From Rhodospirillales bacterium (GTDB lineage Bacteria; Pseudomonadota; Alphaproteobacteria; Rhodospirillales; UBA2165), in contig JAOMCN010000004.1 of NCBI GenBank assembly GCA_028345065.1, positions 1 through 64,000 on the forward strand: DNA of 64,000 nt. The letters are read 5' to 3'. Shown here piece after piece: positions 56,580 through 64,000 of this stretch. The position numbers and the translations under genes are program-made. The notes below the pieces were generated by a model that saw only the letters and a program-made list of their open reading frames with translations, was not told the origin of the DNA and searched no databases. How positions within the stretch are numbered: the stretch's first letter is position 1; the number at the start of each line of letters is the position of its first letter.

Positions 56580-59500
56580 CTAAGATTCGACTAAAGCGTC
56601 TTGGCGTTTACCTGATTTTTCAATCAAACCCAAAGAAAAAGACATGATTGGCGGAATAAGTGCCATGGTCAGTACGGCGGATAGGGATAAGCCTCCGAGT
56701 ACTACAGATCCTAAACCGCGGTATAGCTCAGAACCAGAACCTGGAAAAATTACTAGTGGCAACATGCCGAATACTGAGGTTAAAGTTGACATGAATATTG
56801 GTCGAATTCTATTGCGAGTAGCTTCTTCAATGGCTGCAGAAGCCTGCTTACCCTCTTCGCGGATGTGATATAACGTCTGGTGTACAAGCAAAATCGCGTT
56901 ATTGACTACAATACCAACTAAAATGATGAAACCCATCATAGTAAGCATGTCCAACGATTGGTCGACGAACATATTAAGTATTGCTAAACCCATAAGGCCA
57001 CCCGCGGCTGCGACTGGAACGGAGAGCATTACAATTAAGGGGTAAATAAAGCTCTCAAATAGAACCGCCATTACTAAATAGACAATGACTATCGCTAATA
57101 ATAGGTCGAATGTGATTTCTTGCCACGTTTCGGTCAGCTTGTCGGCGCTTCCTGAAATACGCAGGCGAACACCATCAGGAAGTCCCTTGCTAATCATCGG
57201 TTGGACAACACCGTTTCGAATTGTGTCAATTGCTTCCTGCAGCGGAATATTATCACGCGGGCTCAACTGTATTGTGACGGTTCGATACCGATCTATTCTT
57301 CGAATTTGAGTAGGACCATTTGTAACGATAATATCACTCAAACTCTCCACCGGCATTATGCGTCCATCACGGGTTACCATAGGTAGTTCATTGATGCGTT
57401 GCGTGTGTTCTTTCCCTTCTCTTGGTCCCATCAACGTTAAGTCAATGCGTTTTCCCTCGAACGTTACTTCGGTAACGCGCAGGCCGTCATTGAATGCATC
57501 AATCGTTTGACCAAGTTCACCGGCTGATACCCCATTATCGGATAACTTAAGTCGGTCAGGTATTACGCGAACTTCCGGTTCTCCAAGCGCGAGACCTGGT
57601 TTTGGCCGAATTCGATTTCCTTGAGATGGAGGGAACTTACCTAAAAGTCGGAAGAATATCGACCGAGCAACTGTGTAATTGGTTTCTAAGTCTGGTCCCG
57701 ATACATCTAAATTAATTCCTCTACCCGAGCCAATAGATCGGCCCCACAATGTGGGTTGAAAGACAAAGGCGAGTGCACCGGGTTCTTCTCTCGCAGGATT
57801 TTGCAGGAGTGGGATAAGTTCGTGGGCCTTGTTAGGATCGACATGCGATGCTGCCATAAACGCCCGTCCGCGAAGTGATACTACAAAAAATCGGTCGATC
57901 TTCCCTTCCACATCCGCAGCTACTTTTCTTACCGCTTTATCTGCCTGCGCTAGAGTTGTAGACCAGAATTTACGAGTTTTCTCCTGGACCCGTGTCATGA
58001 TGGCGTCCATTGTGTCCAGATTGTAACCGGCAGGTGGTTGCACAAAACCGATGACGAGGTTGCGGTTGCCAGTCGGCAAGTAGTCAATCTTGGGCATTGC
58101 AATCCAAGAAAAAATAGTTGCAGCTAATGTCATTACAAACACGATCACCCCAGCTTGGATCTTATTTTTAACAACATAGATAGCGAACCTACTCCAAAAT
58201 GCGGCAAACCCCACGGCAAATGGGTCAAGTAAGGGTATCCTGGTCCTTAGTTTTGAGCCGAAAGATTCAGATTGAAAGATCCGGTTAGAGAGCGCTGGTA
58301 TTAAGGTTACAGAAATTAGCAAAGACAATGTTACAGATACTGAAATCGCCACGCCGATATCACGAAAAAGCTGCCCAGCTTCTAATTCCATATAAAGGAT
58401 TGGAATAAACACCATAACCGTGGTCAGTGAGGAGACCAATACTGCCGGCCATACTTGAGCAGTGCCTTTATACGCTGCTTCGCCTGCCGACATACCACTT
58501 TGCCGTAGTCGAAATATATTTTCTAGAACAACAATAGCGGCGTCAACAACCATACCTACAGCAAATGCGATCCCAGCTAGGCTAACTACGTTCAAAGAAC
58601 GACCGAGGATAGCCATGGCAACAAATGTGCCAATAACAGAAACTGGAATAGCAGCGGCTATCACAATTGTCGGGCGCCAGGAGCGAAGAAACAACAGAAG
58701 TACGATAATTGCTAGTGCGCCGCCATAATAAATATTTTGGGTCACTAGGGAGATAGATGAATTGATATACTCTGTCTCGTCATAAATCTGGCGTAAAATC
58801 AAACCGGCTTGCTTGATTGGGCCTTCAGCAAGTTCTTTAGTGACTGAACGAATTTCTTTCATTGTTTCCAATACGTTGGCACCTTGTTCCCGGGTCAGAT
58901 TAAAACCTAGTGCCGGCACACCAAGTTGACGAGCGCGAGCAAAGCGCTCCTTGTATGCGACATGTACGGTAGCTACGTCGCCGACGGTTACTCGGCCAAA
59001 GCCACCTTCAAACCTCTCAGATCTTTCACTCCCCGACCTCGCTGATTTTTCGCTTCGGAGCAAGATGTTACGCACATCACTAGGGGTATTTAACTCTCCA
59101 TCAGTGCGGACTACGTAGCGTCTCTTCCCCTCATTGACATCACCCCCTGTTACGGCAGTATTCTCTGCTCGTAGCCGCTGTATAACCTCCGGAATGGTTA
59201 GACGATAAAATGCCAGTTTTGAAGGATCTATGATTACCTGTAATTCACGCTCGTTATCGCCGTAAAGGTTCACGCCGCCAACCCCATTTATCCGCTCATA
59301 ACGTCCTTCTATCACGTCTCTCAAAAAGTCGCCGTAAGTACCCATTGAACGTTCGTTATCTTTGGTTCGGGTAAGTGTAAACCATGCAATAGCGTTATCG
59401 TCGGTTCCGGATGTGCTGATGGTTGGTTCATCCGCCTCTTCGGGGTAACCTGTCACTCTATCAAGGCGATTGGCTGTGAGCAGAAGTATCCGGTTGAAGT

Positions 59501-59798
59501 CAAGTCCAGGGCTAAACTCTAGGGTTACGACACCTTGGTTGTGTTTGGCTTCACTTACAATGCGTTTTACGCCTTCCAGTCCCTTAAGTTCTTCCTCCTG
59601 TTTTGTCACGATCTCTCGTTCCACTTCCGACGGTGCCGCACCGCGCCAGCTGGTTTTTATTATGATAACTGGTTGGCGTACATCAGGAGCCATTTGGATT
59701 GGGACCTTTTGGAGAGATACCCAACCAAACAGCAGAATCATCAAAACCATTGCTACAACGGCTGTTGGTCTTTCAATGGAGAGACGTATTAAATTCAT
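56580..59798 (-). CDS. RND-family efflux permease (AcrB/MexF-like)
   Basis: 1072 residues from ATG 59798; the track's GTG 59816 adds six. Twelve membrane helices in two halves with two large periplasmic loops. The proton-relay Asp pair lies in GIAFAVGMVVDAAIVVLENIFR. NAILLVHQTL and a final helix GLSLSAVLTMALIP are typical. It forms a tripartite pump with the adaptor encoded upstream and an outer-membrane channel not present here. Substrate unknown. Confidence 0.94.
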   Translation of the reverse strand: MNLIRLSIERPTAVVAMVLMILLFGWVSLQKVPIQMAPDVRQPVIIIKTSWRGAAPSEVEREIVTKQEEELKGLEGVKRIVSEAKHNQGVVTLEFSPGLDFNRILLLTANRLDRVTGYPEEADEPTISTSGTDDNAIAWFTLTRTKDNERSMGTYGDFLRDVIEGRYERINGVGGVNLYGDNERELQVIIDPSKLAFYRLTIPEVIQRLRAENTAVTGGDVNEGKRRYVVRTDGELNTPSDVRNILLRSEKSARSGSERSERFEGGFGRVTVGDVATVHVAYKERFARARQLGVPALGFNLTREQGANVLETMKEIRSVTKELAEGPIKQAGLILRQIYDETEYINSSISLVTQNIYYGGALAIIVLLLFLRSWRPTIVIAAAIPVSVIGTFVAMAILGRSLNVVSLAGIAFAVGMVVDAAIVVLENIFRLRQSGMSAGEAAYKGTAQVWPAVLVSSLTTVMVFIPILYMELEAGQLFRDIGVAISVSVTLSLLISVTLIPALSNRIFQSESFGSKLRTRIPLLDPFAVGFAAFWSRFAIYVVKNKIQAGVIVFVMTLAATIFSWIAMPKIDYLPTGNRNLVIGFVQPPAGYNLDTMDAIMTRVQEKTRKFWSTTLAQADKAVRKVAADVEGKIDRFFVVSLRGRAFMAASHVDPNKAHELIPLLQNPAREEPGALAFVFQPTLWGRSIGSGRGINLDVSGPDLETNYTVARSIFFRLLGKFPPSQGNRIRPKPGLALGEPEVRVIPDRLKLSDNGVSAGELGQTIDAFNDGLRVTEVTFEGKRIDLTLMGPREGKEHTQRINELPMVTRDGRIMPVESLSDIIVTNGPTQIRRIDRYRTVTIQLSPRDNIPLQEAIDTIRNGVVQPMISKGLPDGVRLRISGSADKLTETWQEITFDLLLAIVIVYLVMAVLFESFIYPLIVMLSVPVAAAGGLMGLAILNMFVDQSLDMLTMMGFIILVGIVVNNAILLVHQTLYHIREEGKQASAAIEEATRNRIRPIFMSTLTSVFGMLPLVIFPGSGSELYRGLGSVVLGGLSLSAVLTMALIPPIMSFSLGLIEKSGKRQDALVES

Positions 59799-59880
59799 CT
59801 TTGTTAACCAATCCACATGAAAACAAAAATACTTTTTATTTTAGCACGATCAAATGACGACAAACTGATTTTAAGTAGGT

Positions 59881-61272
59881 TTATCGAACAACTCTAACTT
59901 TACCCCCACCGCCGAGACGTTCATTGCCTCGTACCACTACTTTCTCACCGGCTTTAAGGCCACTTAATATTTGGAAATGATCCCCAATTCCCCGTCCTAC
60001 ACGAACACTTCTCATTGAAGCGGTAGCTCCATTTACCACATAGACAACATTACCATTTGCCCGGCGAATTACCGCATCTTTGGAGACAGTGAGAACGGGC
60101 CGGTCAGAAGTCAGTGGTAATTCAACAAGGACGGCCTGATTGTCGGCGAGTGGTTTAGTGGTGGGCTTCACTTGGGGTCTCAAACGAACCGGTCGTGTGC
60201 GGGTTCTCAAATCTTCTCTGGGGATTATAGCCCGCACAACCGCTGATAACCTGTTACCATCATCAAGTATTACACTTGCCAGGGTATTCGTTTTCAATGT
60301 GTTGATACGGGCACTTGGGACGTCGACCTCTATTTCTAATAAGCGGTCATTTATAAGAGTTACAATTGGTGCTCCGGTGTTTACATAGGTCCCCACCTCG
60401 ACGTGTTTCTGAATAATAATACCCTCAAAAGGCGCTCGAATTGTTGCGTCACGAATATCTATATCTATGCGCTCGAGTGACGCCAAAGCCTCCGAAACCT
60501 GGGCATTCTTCTCTAAAACCTGGGCTGTCTTTTCTGATACAAGTCCCTCAAGATCTTCAAAACGCGCACGCGAAAAAGCAGCTGACTTAAGTAAACTCTT
60601 CATTCTGCTGAATTCCCGTTTTGCATTTTTAAGCGCAGTTTTTTGGACTCTGAGTACAGCATTCTGGCGGTTTAACAAAGCTACCGCTCTTTTGCGGTCT
60701 GTGATCAGACGACCAACTGCCAATTTCGCTACCATTGAACCTTTTTTTACTCTTTCTCCGACAGCAACAGAGACGAGGTTAATGGTGCCACTTATCCGGG
60801 CAGATAATACTCCTGATTGCAGGGCGACAACTCTACCAACGATTTGATAGGTTTCACTACTAAGACTTGATATCACGTCATCTAGCTTGACGGCCTGGGG
60901 TGGTCGACCTCGGCGAGCAGGATTTTTGCCCTGTGCCGGTTTAATTTTTGTTTTAACCTCCGTTGTTTTTTTTGCAATTTTCTTTGGGCATCCAGATCCG
61001 CTGAAGAAACCGCTAATTTCAGCACCGTCCAGGCCGCCATTTTTATCGCAATCCATGTCGTCAAAATTGGCTGCAAGTGGCCCCCGAGCCTCACTTTCCT
61101 GGATCAGTCCATCTTTATTCGTATCTGCCGCCTTTCCCCTCTCTGAAAGTTCTTTTCCCTGAGCATTAACAGGCTTTGGGGTAATAACTAAGATCGATGT
61201 TCCGAAAAACAACGTTAATAAGATCACAAAACTGGAATGCAGAATTTTCGTTATTTTCATCGTCATTCTCAC
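59881..61272 (-). CDS. RND efflux periplasmic adaptor with N-terminal EF-hand pair
   Basis: 463 residues. Signal peptide ending about VNAQG. Residues 50-61 (DTNKDGLIQESE) and 74-85 (DCDKNGGLDGAE) are both canonical 12-residue EF-hand loops with Asp/Asn ligands, Gly6 and Glu12. A Lys/Pro linker follows, then the membrane-fusion core: lipoyl half-motifs GVLSARISGTINLVSV and IRAPFEGIIIQKHVEVG around a coiled coil (about 210-285), and beta-barrel and membrane-proximal domains to the end. Usual adaptors are 350-400 residues and lack EF-hands. It is 82 bases before the permease and should be its partner; calcium could tune assembly. Confidence 0.92.
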   Translation of the reverse strand: MRMTMKITKILHSSFVILLTLFFGTSILVITPKPVNAQGKELSERGKAADTNKDGLIQESEARGPLAANFDDMDCDKNGGLDGAEISGFFSGSGCPKKIAKKTTEVKTKIKPAQGKNPARRGRPPQAVKLDDVISSLSSETYQIVGRVVALQSGVLSARISGTINLVSVAVGERVKKGSMVAKLAVGRLITDRKRAVALLNRQNAVLRVQKTALKNAKREFSRMKSLLKSAAFSRARFEDLEGLVSEKTAQVLEKNAQVSEALASLERIDIDIRDATIRAPFEGIIIQKHVEVGTYVNTGAPIVTLINDRLLEIEVDVPSARINTLKTNTLASVILDDGNRLSAVVRAIIPREDLRTRTRPVRLRPQVKPTTKPLADNQAVLVELPLTSDRPVLTVSKDAVIRRANGNVVYVVNGATASMRSVRVGRGIGDHFQILSGLKAGEKVVVRGNERLGGGGKVRVVR

Positions 61273-61482
61273 ACCTTTAACGTTCTAGGTGTTGGTTCGT
61301 TAAAGATATTGAATAATGTTTTTAAAGCTCGTAACCACTGTTCGTACGCTAAATTTCAATTTACAGATCACATTTCAAATTCTTACAGTACTAAATATTT
61401 ATTTTTTTTCTGTTGACTAGCTACGTACGAAAAGCTTCGGAACTTAAACATACCGCGTGTGAACAGTAAAACCCTAGATTGC

Positions 61483-62208
61483 CTATTTTGGGTTGACCGC
61501 CGTTACTATTTCTCCATTAACCGCAAATGAAGGGAGGGTCATCTTAACAATTTGATCGGCAACATATTCGGGCGTTTTTAGTGTCATAGGATCTTCTCCT
61601 GGAAAGGCTTCTGCGCGCATACGGGTGCGAGTGCCTCCAGGATTAAATAAATTGACGTTTATATTAGTTTTTTCCACTTCATGAGCGTAAGTTTTAACCA
61701 GCATTTCTAAGCTTGCCTTGCTGACAGCATAGACACCCCAATAGGCACGAGAACGATGACCTGCTGTTGATGTAATGAAAACAGCTCGACCTGAACTAGA
61801 TTGACGGAGTAAGGGGTCAAGGCTTCTGATCAACCACCAGTTGGCGGTAAGATTAACGTCCATTGTTTGCTGCCAGACTTTAGGGTCAATATGGTTAATA
61901 GGCCCAAGAGTGCCTAAAAGGCCTGCATTGCCGATTAAAATATCCAGCTTTTTATAGCGCTCGAATAGGGCGGAACCCAATTGGTCAATCTTAACGCCTT
62001 GAGACAAGTCTAGTGGGGTCAAAGTCGCGGTACCTCCAATCGAGCGGATTTTGTCGTCGACTTCTTCGAGGCCAGCTTTAGTGCGGGCGACAAGTATTAA
62101 GTGTGCACCAAGTTCAGCAAGTCGGACGGAGACGGCTGCCCCAATCCCTCGCGAAGCACCTGTTACTAGCGCGATACGGTCTTTCAATGGTTTGCTGTTT
62201 GCTGTCAT
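61483..62208 (-). CDS. Short-chain dehydrogenase/reductase
   Basis: 241 residues. Cofactor motif TGASRGIGAAV, NAGLLG, and catalytic Ser with YxxxK (ITSTAG, YAVSKASLEML). Substrate unknown. It begins 2 bases after the purF stop and this linkage is common in alphaproteobacteria. Confidence 0.92.
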   Translation of the reverse strand: MTANSKPLKDRIALVTGASRGIGAAVSVRLAELGAHLILVARTKAGLEEVDDKIRSIGGTATLTPLDLSQGVKIDQLGSALFERYKKLDILIGNAGLLGTLGPINHIDPKVWQQTMDVNLTANWWLIRSLDPLLRQSSSGRAVFITSTAGHRSRAYWGVYAVSKASLEMLVKTYAHEVEKTNINVNLFNPGGTRTRMRAEAFPGEDPMTLKTPEYVADQIVKMTLPSFAVNGEIVTAVNPK

Positions 62209-62210
62209 AC

Positions 62211-63674
62211 TTATTCGGCTAAAAGCGAGAGTTGAGCAGTTAATGGGCCACCGTTTCGGTCAGTCAATTCTATAGGATATTCCCCAGAGAAACAGGCGTC
62301 GCAGTATTGTGGATTTTCAGAGTTTCTATCAGTTTCTCCGACGGCCCTATAAAGCCCCCGCATTGAAATGAAAGCAAGGCTGTCGACACCTATATGTTTG
62401 GCCATTAAATCGATATCCATTCTTGATGCTAAAAGCTGTTCAGGCTCAGGAGTATCAATTCCGTAAAAGCATGAATGGATTGTTGGTGGACTTGAGATTC
62501 GCATGTGGATTTCTTTTGCGCCTGCGGCTCGAACCATTGATACTATTTTTTCTGATGTAGTTCCCCTCACGATAGAATCATCTACTAAGATGACACGCTT
62601 TCCTTCGATGTACCCGCGGTTAGCATTGTGTTTTAGACGTACACCAAGATGTCGGATTTGGTCCGTTGGTTCAATAAAAGTGCGGCCCACATAATGATTC
62701 CGTGTAATCCCAAGTTCGAAATTGATGTTGCTTTGTTCTGCATATCCGATTGCTGCAGGGACCCCGGAATCTGGCACTGGAACGATTATATCTGCGTCCA
62801 CATGGCTCTCTTTTGCTAGTTCTGCGCCAATACATTTTCGCACGTCGTAAACATTGCGGCCTTCAACCTGACTGTCAGGCCGGGCAAAATAAATATATTC
62901 GAATATGCAGAAACGCTTATTTTTCTTGTTAAATGGCTTTATACTGCGTATGCCCTCTGCCGAAATGACAACAATTTCGCCGGGTTCTACGTCACGTATG
63001 TATTCGGCTCCGATGATATCTAGTGCACAGGTCTCAGAGCAAAGGATATGAGCACGATCTATCCGGCCCAGAACCAACGGGCGAACACCTAGCGGATCCC
63101 TCAAACCGATCAGCGCATCTTTCGTCATTGCGACTAAAGAATATGCTCCCTGTATTTGATTCAAAGCATCTATCATCCTGTCTAAAACGTCGGAGAATTG
63201 GCTAATCGCTATTTGATGAACAATAATCTCTGTATCTAGCGTGGACTGAAAAATACAACCGCGTTTCACTAATCCTTTGCGGAGAGCGCGGGCGTTGGTA
63301 ATGTTTCCATTATGTCCAATAGCGAGACCACCAAAATCAAATTCAGCAAATAACGGTTGAACATTTCGTAGAGTAGTTTCACCTGTTGTAGAGTATCTAT
63401 TATGTCCGATTGCTACCTCGCCAGGTAAGCGTTCCATCACTTTCTCGGAACTAAAGTTGTCTCCAACTAGTCCCAGTGATCTGTGCGCGTTGAAGTGCGT
63501 ACCATCATAACTAACTATTCCAGCAGATTCCTGACCACGGTGCTGAAGGGCATGAAGGCCCAGGGCGGTGTGTGCGGCGGCATCCTTATGGCCGAATACA
63601 CCAAAAACACCGCATTCATCGTGAAACTTATCTTCTTCCAAATCATTTGGATGTAATGGATGTGTTGTAATCAT
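62211..63674 (-). CDS. purF: Amidophosphoribosyltransferase
   Basis: 487 residues from ATG 63674 (MITTHPLHPNDLEEDKFHDECGVFG); the track adds 32 residues from the intergenic region. Cys21 in DECGVFG becomes the N-terminal nucleophile after a 20-residue propeptide is removed. Glutaminase part with ALQHRGQESAGI and IGHNRYSTTG; PRPP motif RVILVDDSIVRGTT. First committed step of purine synthesis. CPxC-type cysteines for an FeS cluster are seen near the end (CFYGID, CDACF). Confidence 0.97.
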   Translation of the reverse strand: MITTHPLHPNDLEEDKFHDECGVFGVFGHKDAAAHTALGLHALQHRGQESAGIVSYDGTHFNAHRSLGLVGDNFSSEKVMERLPGEVAIGHNRYSTTGETTLRNVQPLFAEFDFGGLAIGHNGNITNARALRKGLVKRGCIFQSTLDTEIIVHQIAISQFSDVLDRMIDALNQIQGAYSLVAMTKDALIGLRDPLGVRPLVLGRIDRAHILCSETCALDIIGAEYIRDVEPGEIVVISAEGIRSIKPFNKKNKRFCIFEYIYFARPDSQVEGRNVYDVRKCIGAELAKESHVDADIIVPVPDSGVPAAIGYAEQSNINFELGITRNHYVGRTFIEPTDQIRHLGVRLKHNANRGYIEGKRVILVDDSIVRGTTSEKIVSMVRAAGAKEIHMRISSPPTIHSCFYGIDTPEPEQLLASRMDIDLMAKHIGVDSLAFISMRGLYRAVGETDRNSENPQYCDACFSGEYPIELTDRNGGPLTAQLSLLAE

Positions 63675-63687
63675 AAAATGTGTAATT

Positions 63688-64000
63688 TCACTGTGATTTA
63701 TTATTGAAAAGGTCAATAGCACGTTCCAAATTATTGCGCTCTTTTTTATCATACCCGGCGCGATCTTCATTCAAGGAGTTTATTGGGTCTGGACGGACCA
63801 GACGGTCATAGACACCTTTTTCTAATACCTTCTTTGCTTGGTCGGCGGTTCGTTCAATAGATCCAGTGCCAAGATGTTCAAGGTTTTTTGGCAGTGCTCC
63901 GCTTAAAAAACGAGCACTAGCTATAACGATGGGCAATGATCTTGCCTCCTTAACAATCTCCAGTCTTTTGTCTCCCGGCAATATGTTTTCCATAATTATG
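63688..64000 (-). CDS. cvpA: CvpA-family protein, C-terminal part, cut by window edge
   Basis: No stop lies upstream in this frame, so the gene continues past base 64000; the track's ATG 63993 is probably internal. LPGDKRLEIVKEARSLPIVIASARFL resembles the end of CvpA proteins, where a W/I-x-x-ARSLP segment follows the last membrane helix. The remaining ~70 residues are a charged tail. cvpA-purF is a standard order; CvpA is a membrane protein needed for colicin V production and envelope function. Confidence 0.7.
   Translation of the reverse strand, partial: IIMENILPGDKRLEIVKEARSLPIVIASARFLSGALPKNLEHLGTGSIERTADQAKKVLEKGVYDRLVRPDPINSLNEDRAGYDKKERNNLERAIDLFNNKSQ

Noticed and set aside
1-64000. 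tRNA genes, CRISPR arrays, TPP riboswitches near thiE or thiD
   Set aside because: No cloverleaf with a GTTC loop, no regularly spaced repeats and no TPP consensus were noticed on either strand by eye.

Overview
The window reads as a chromosomal segment of an uncultured, moderately AT-rich alphaproteobacterium, probably of Rhodospirillales type. This rests on alphaproteobacterial marker genes and gene orders: TrcR (DUF1013), a DUF1192 protein, DUF4164-zapA, ymdB-yebC-ruvCAB-ybgC-tolQRAB-pal-cpoB-tilS-ftsH-folP-glmM, efp-suhB, cvpA-purF-SDR, and the long alphaproteobacterial SerC preceded by a serC-leader-like RNA. TTG and GTG starts with clear ribosome binding sites are common (ftsH, thiE, serC, bamB, ruvC, DUF1192). 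No tRNA, rRNA, CRISPR array, integrase or transposase was recognised.

Layout. 1-12.7 kb (mostly minus strand): a partial acyl-CoA synthetase, trcR, a DUF1192 protein (plus), a 0.9-kb gene-free stretch, rpmE, an MFS exporter, a MotA/MotB-like energiser pair with a third OmpA-type periplasmic protein, suhB, efp, thiE and gap. 12.9-31.8 kb (plus): DUF4164-zapA, 5-formyl-THF cyclo-ligase, ymdB, a peroxidase-related AhpD-like gene, yebC, then a tightly packed ruvCAB-ybgC-tolQRAB run, pal, cpoB, tilS, ftsH, folP, glmM and thiD. 31.9-39.6 kb (plus): an accessory metabolic block of a threonine-dehydratase-like enzyme, AlaX, a GNAT acetyltransferase with one in-frame UGA, tartrate/D-malate dehydrogenase, an SLC13/TrkA-C permease, a GST, a frameshifted DUF2938-like gene and an AEC carrier.

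39.8-43.2 kb is the most unusual part. A 166-bp block holding the complete serC leader RNA, the ribosome binding site and the first 37 serC codons occurs twice, 3251 bp apart and about 95% identical. The left copy is an orphan whose truncated serC reading frame ends 2 bp before a small coiled-coil ORF. Between the copies lie a TPR-methyltransferase fusion, non-coding DNA with short repeats, and a 49-codon ORF. The right copy begins the intact serC-serA operon.

46-64 kb: a form II (AYRGAGR-type) molybdenum hydroxylase operon coxS-L-M-D-E, then on the minus strand yfgM-bamB-der, a divergent small Cys-rich lipoprotein (plus), an RND efflux pair whose adaptor carries two canonical EF-hand loops, and an SDR-purF-cvpA cluster running off the right edge.

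The points most worth a second look are the GNAT gene with a UGA at codon 33 and a SECIS-shaped hairpin at the right distance, the duplicated serC leader in which three of four leader substitutions keep base pairing, and the EF-hand RND adaptor. The GNAT stop and the DUF2938 frameshift could also be assembly errors or recent decay. All family assignments are from recognition of the translated sequence; no database search was run.
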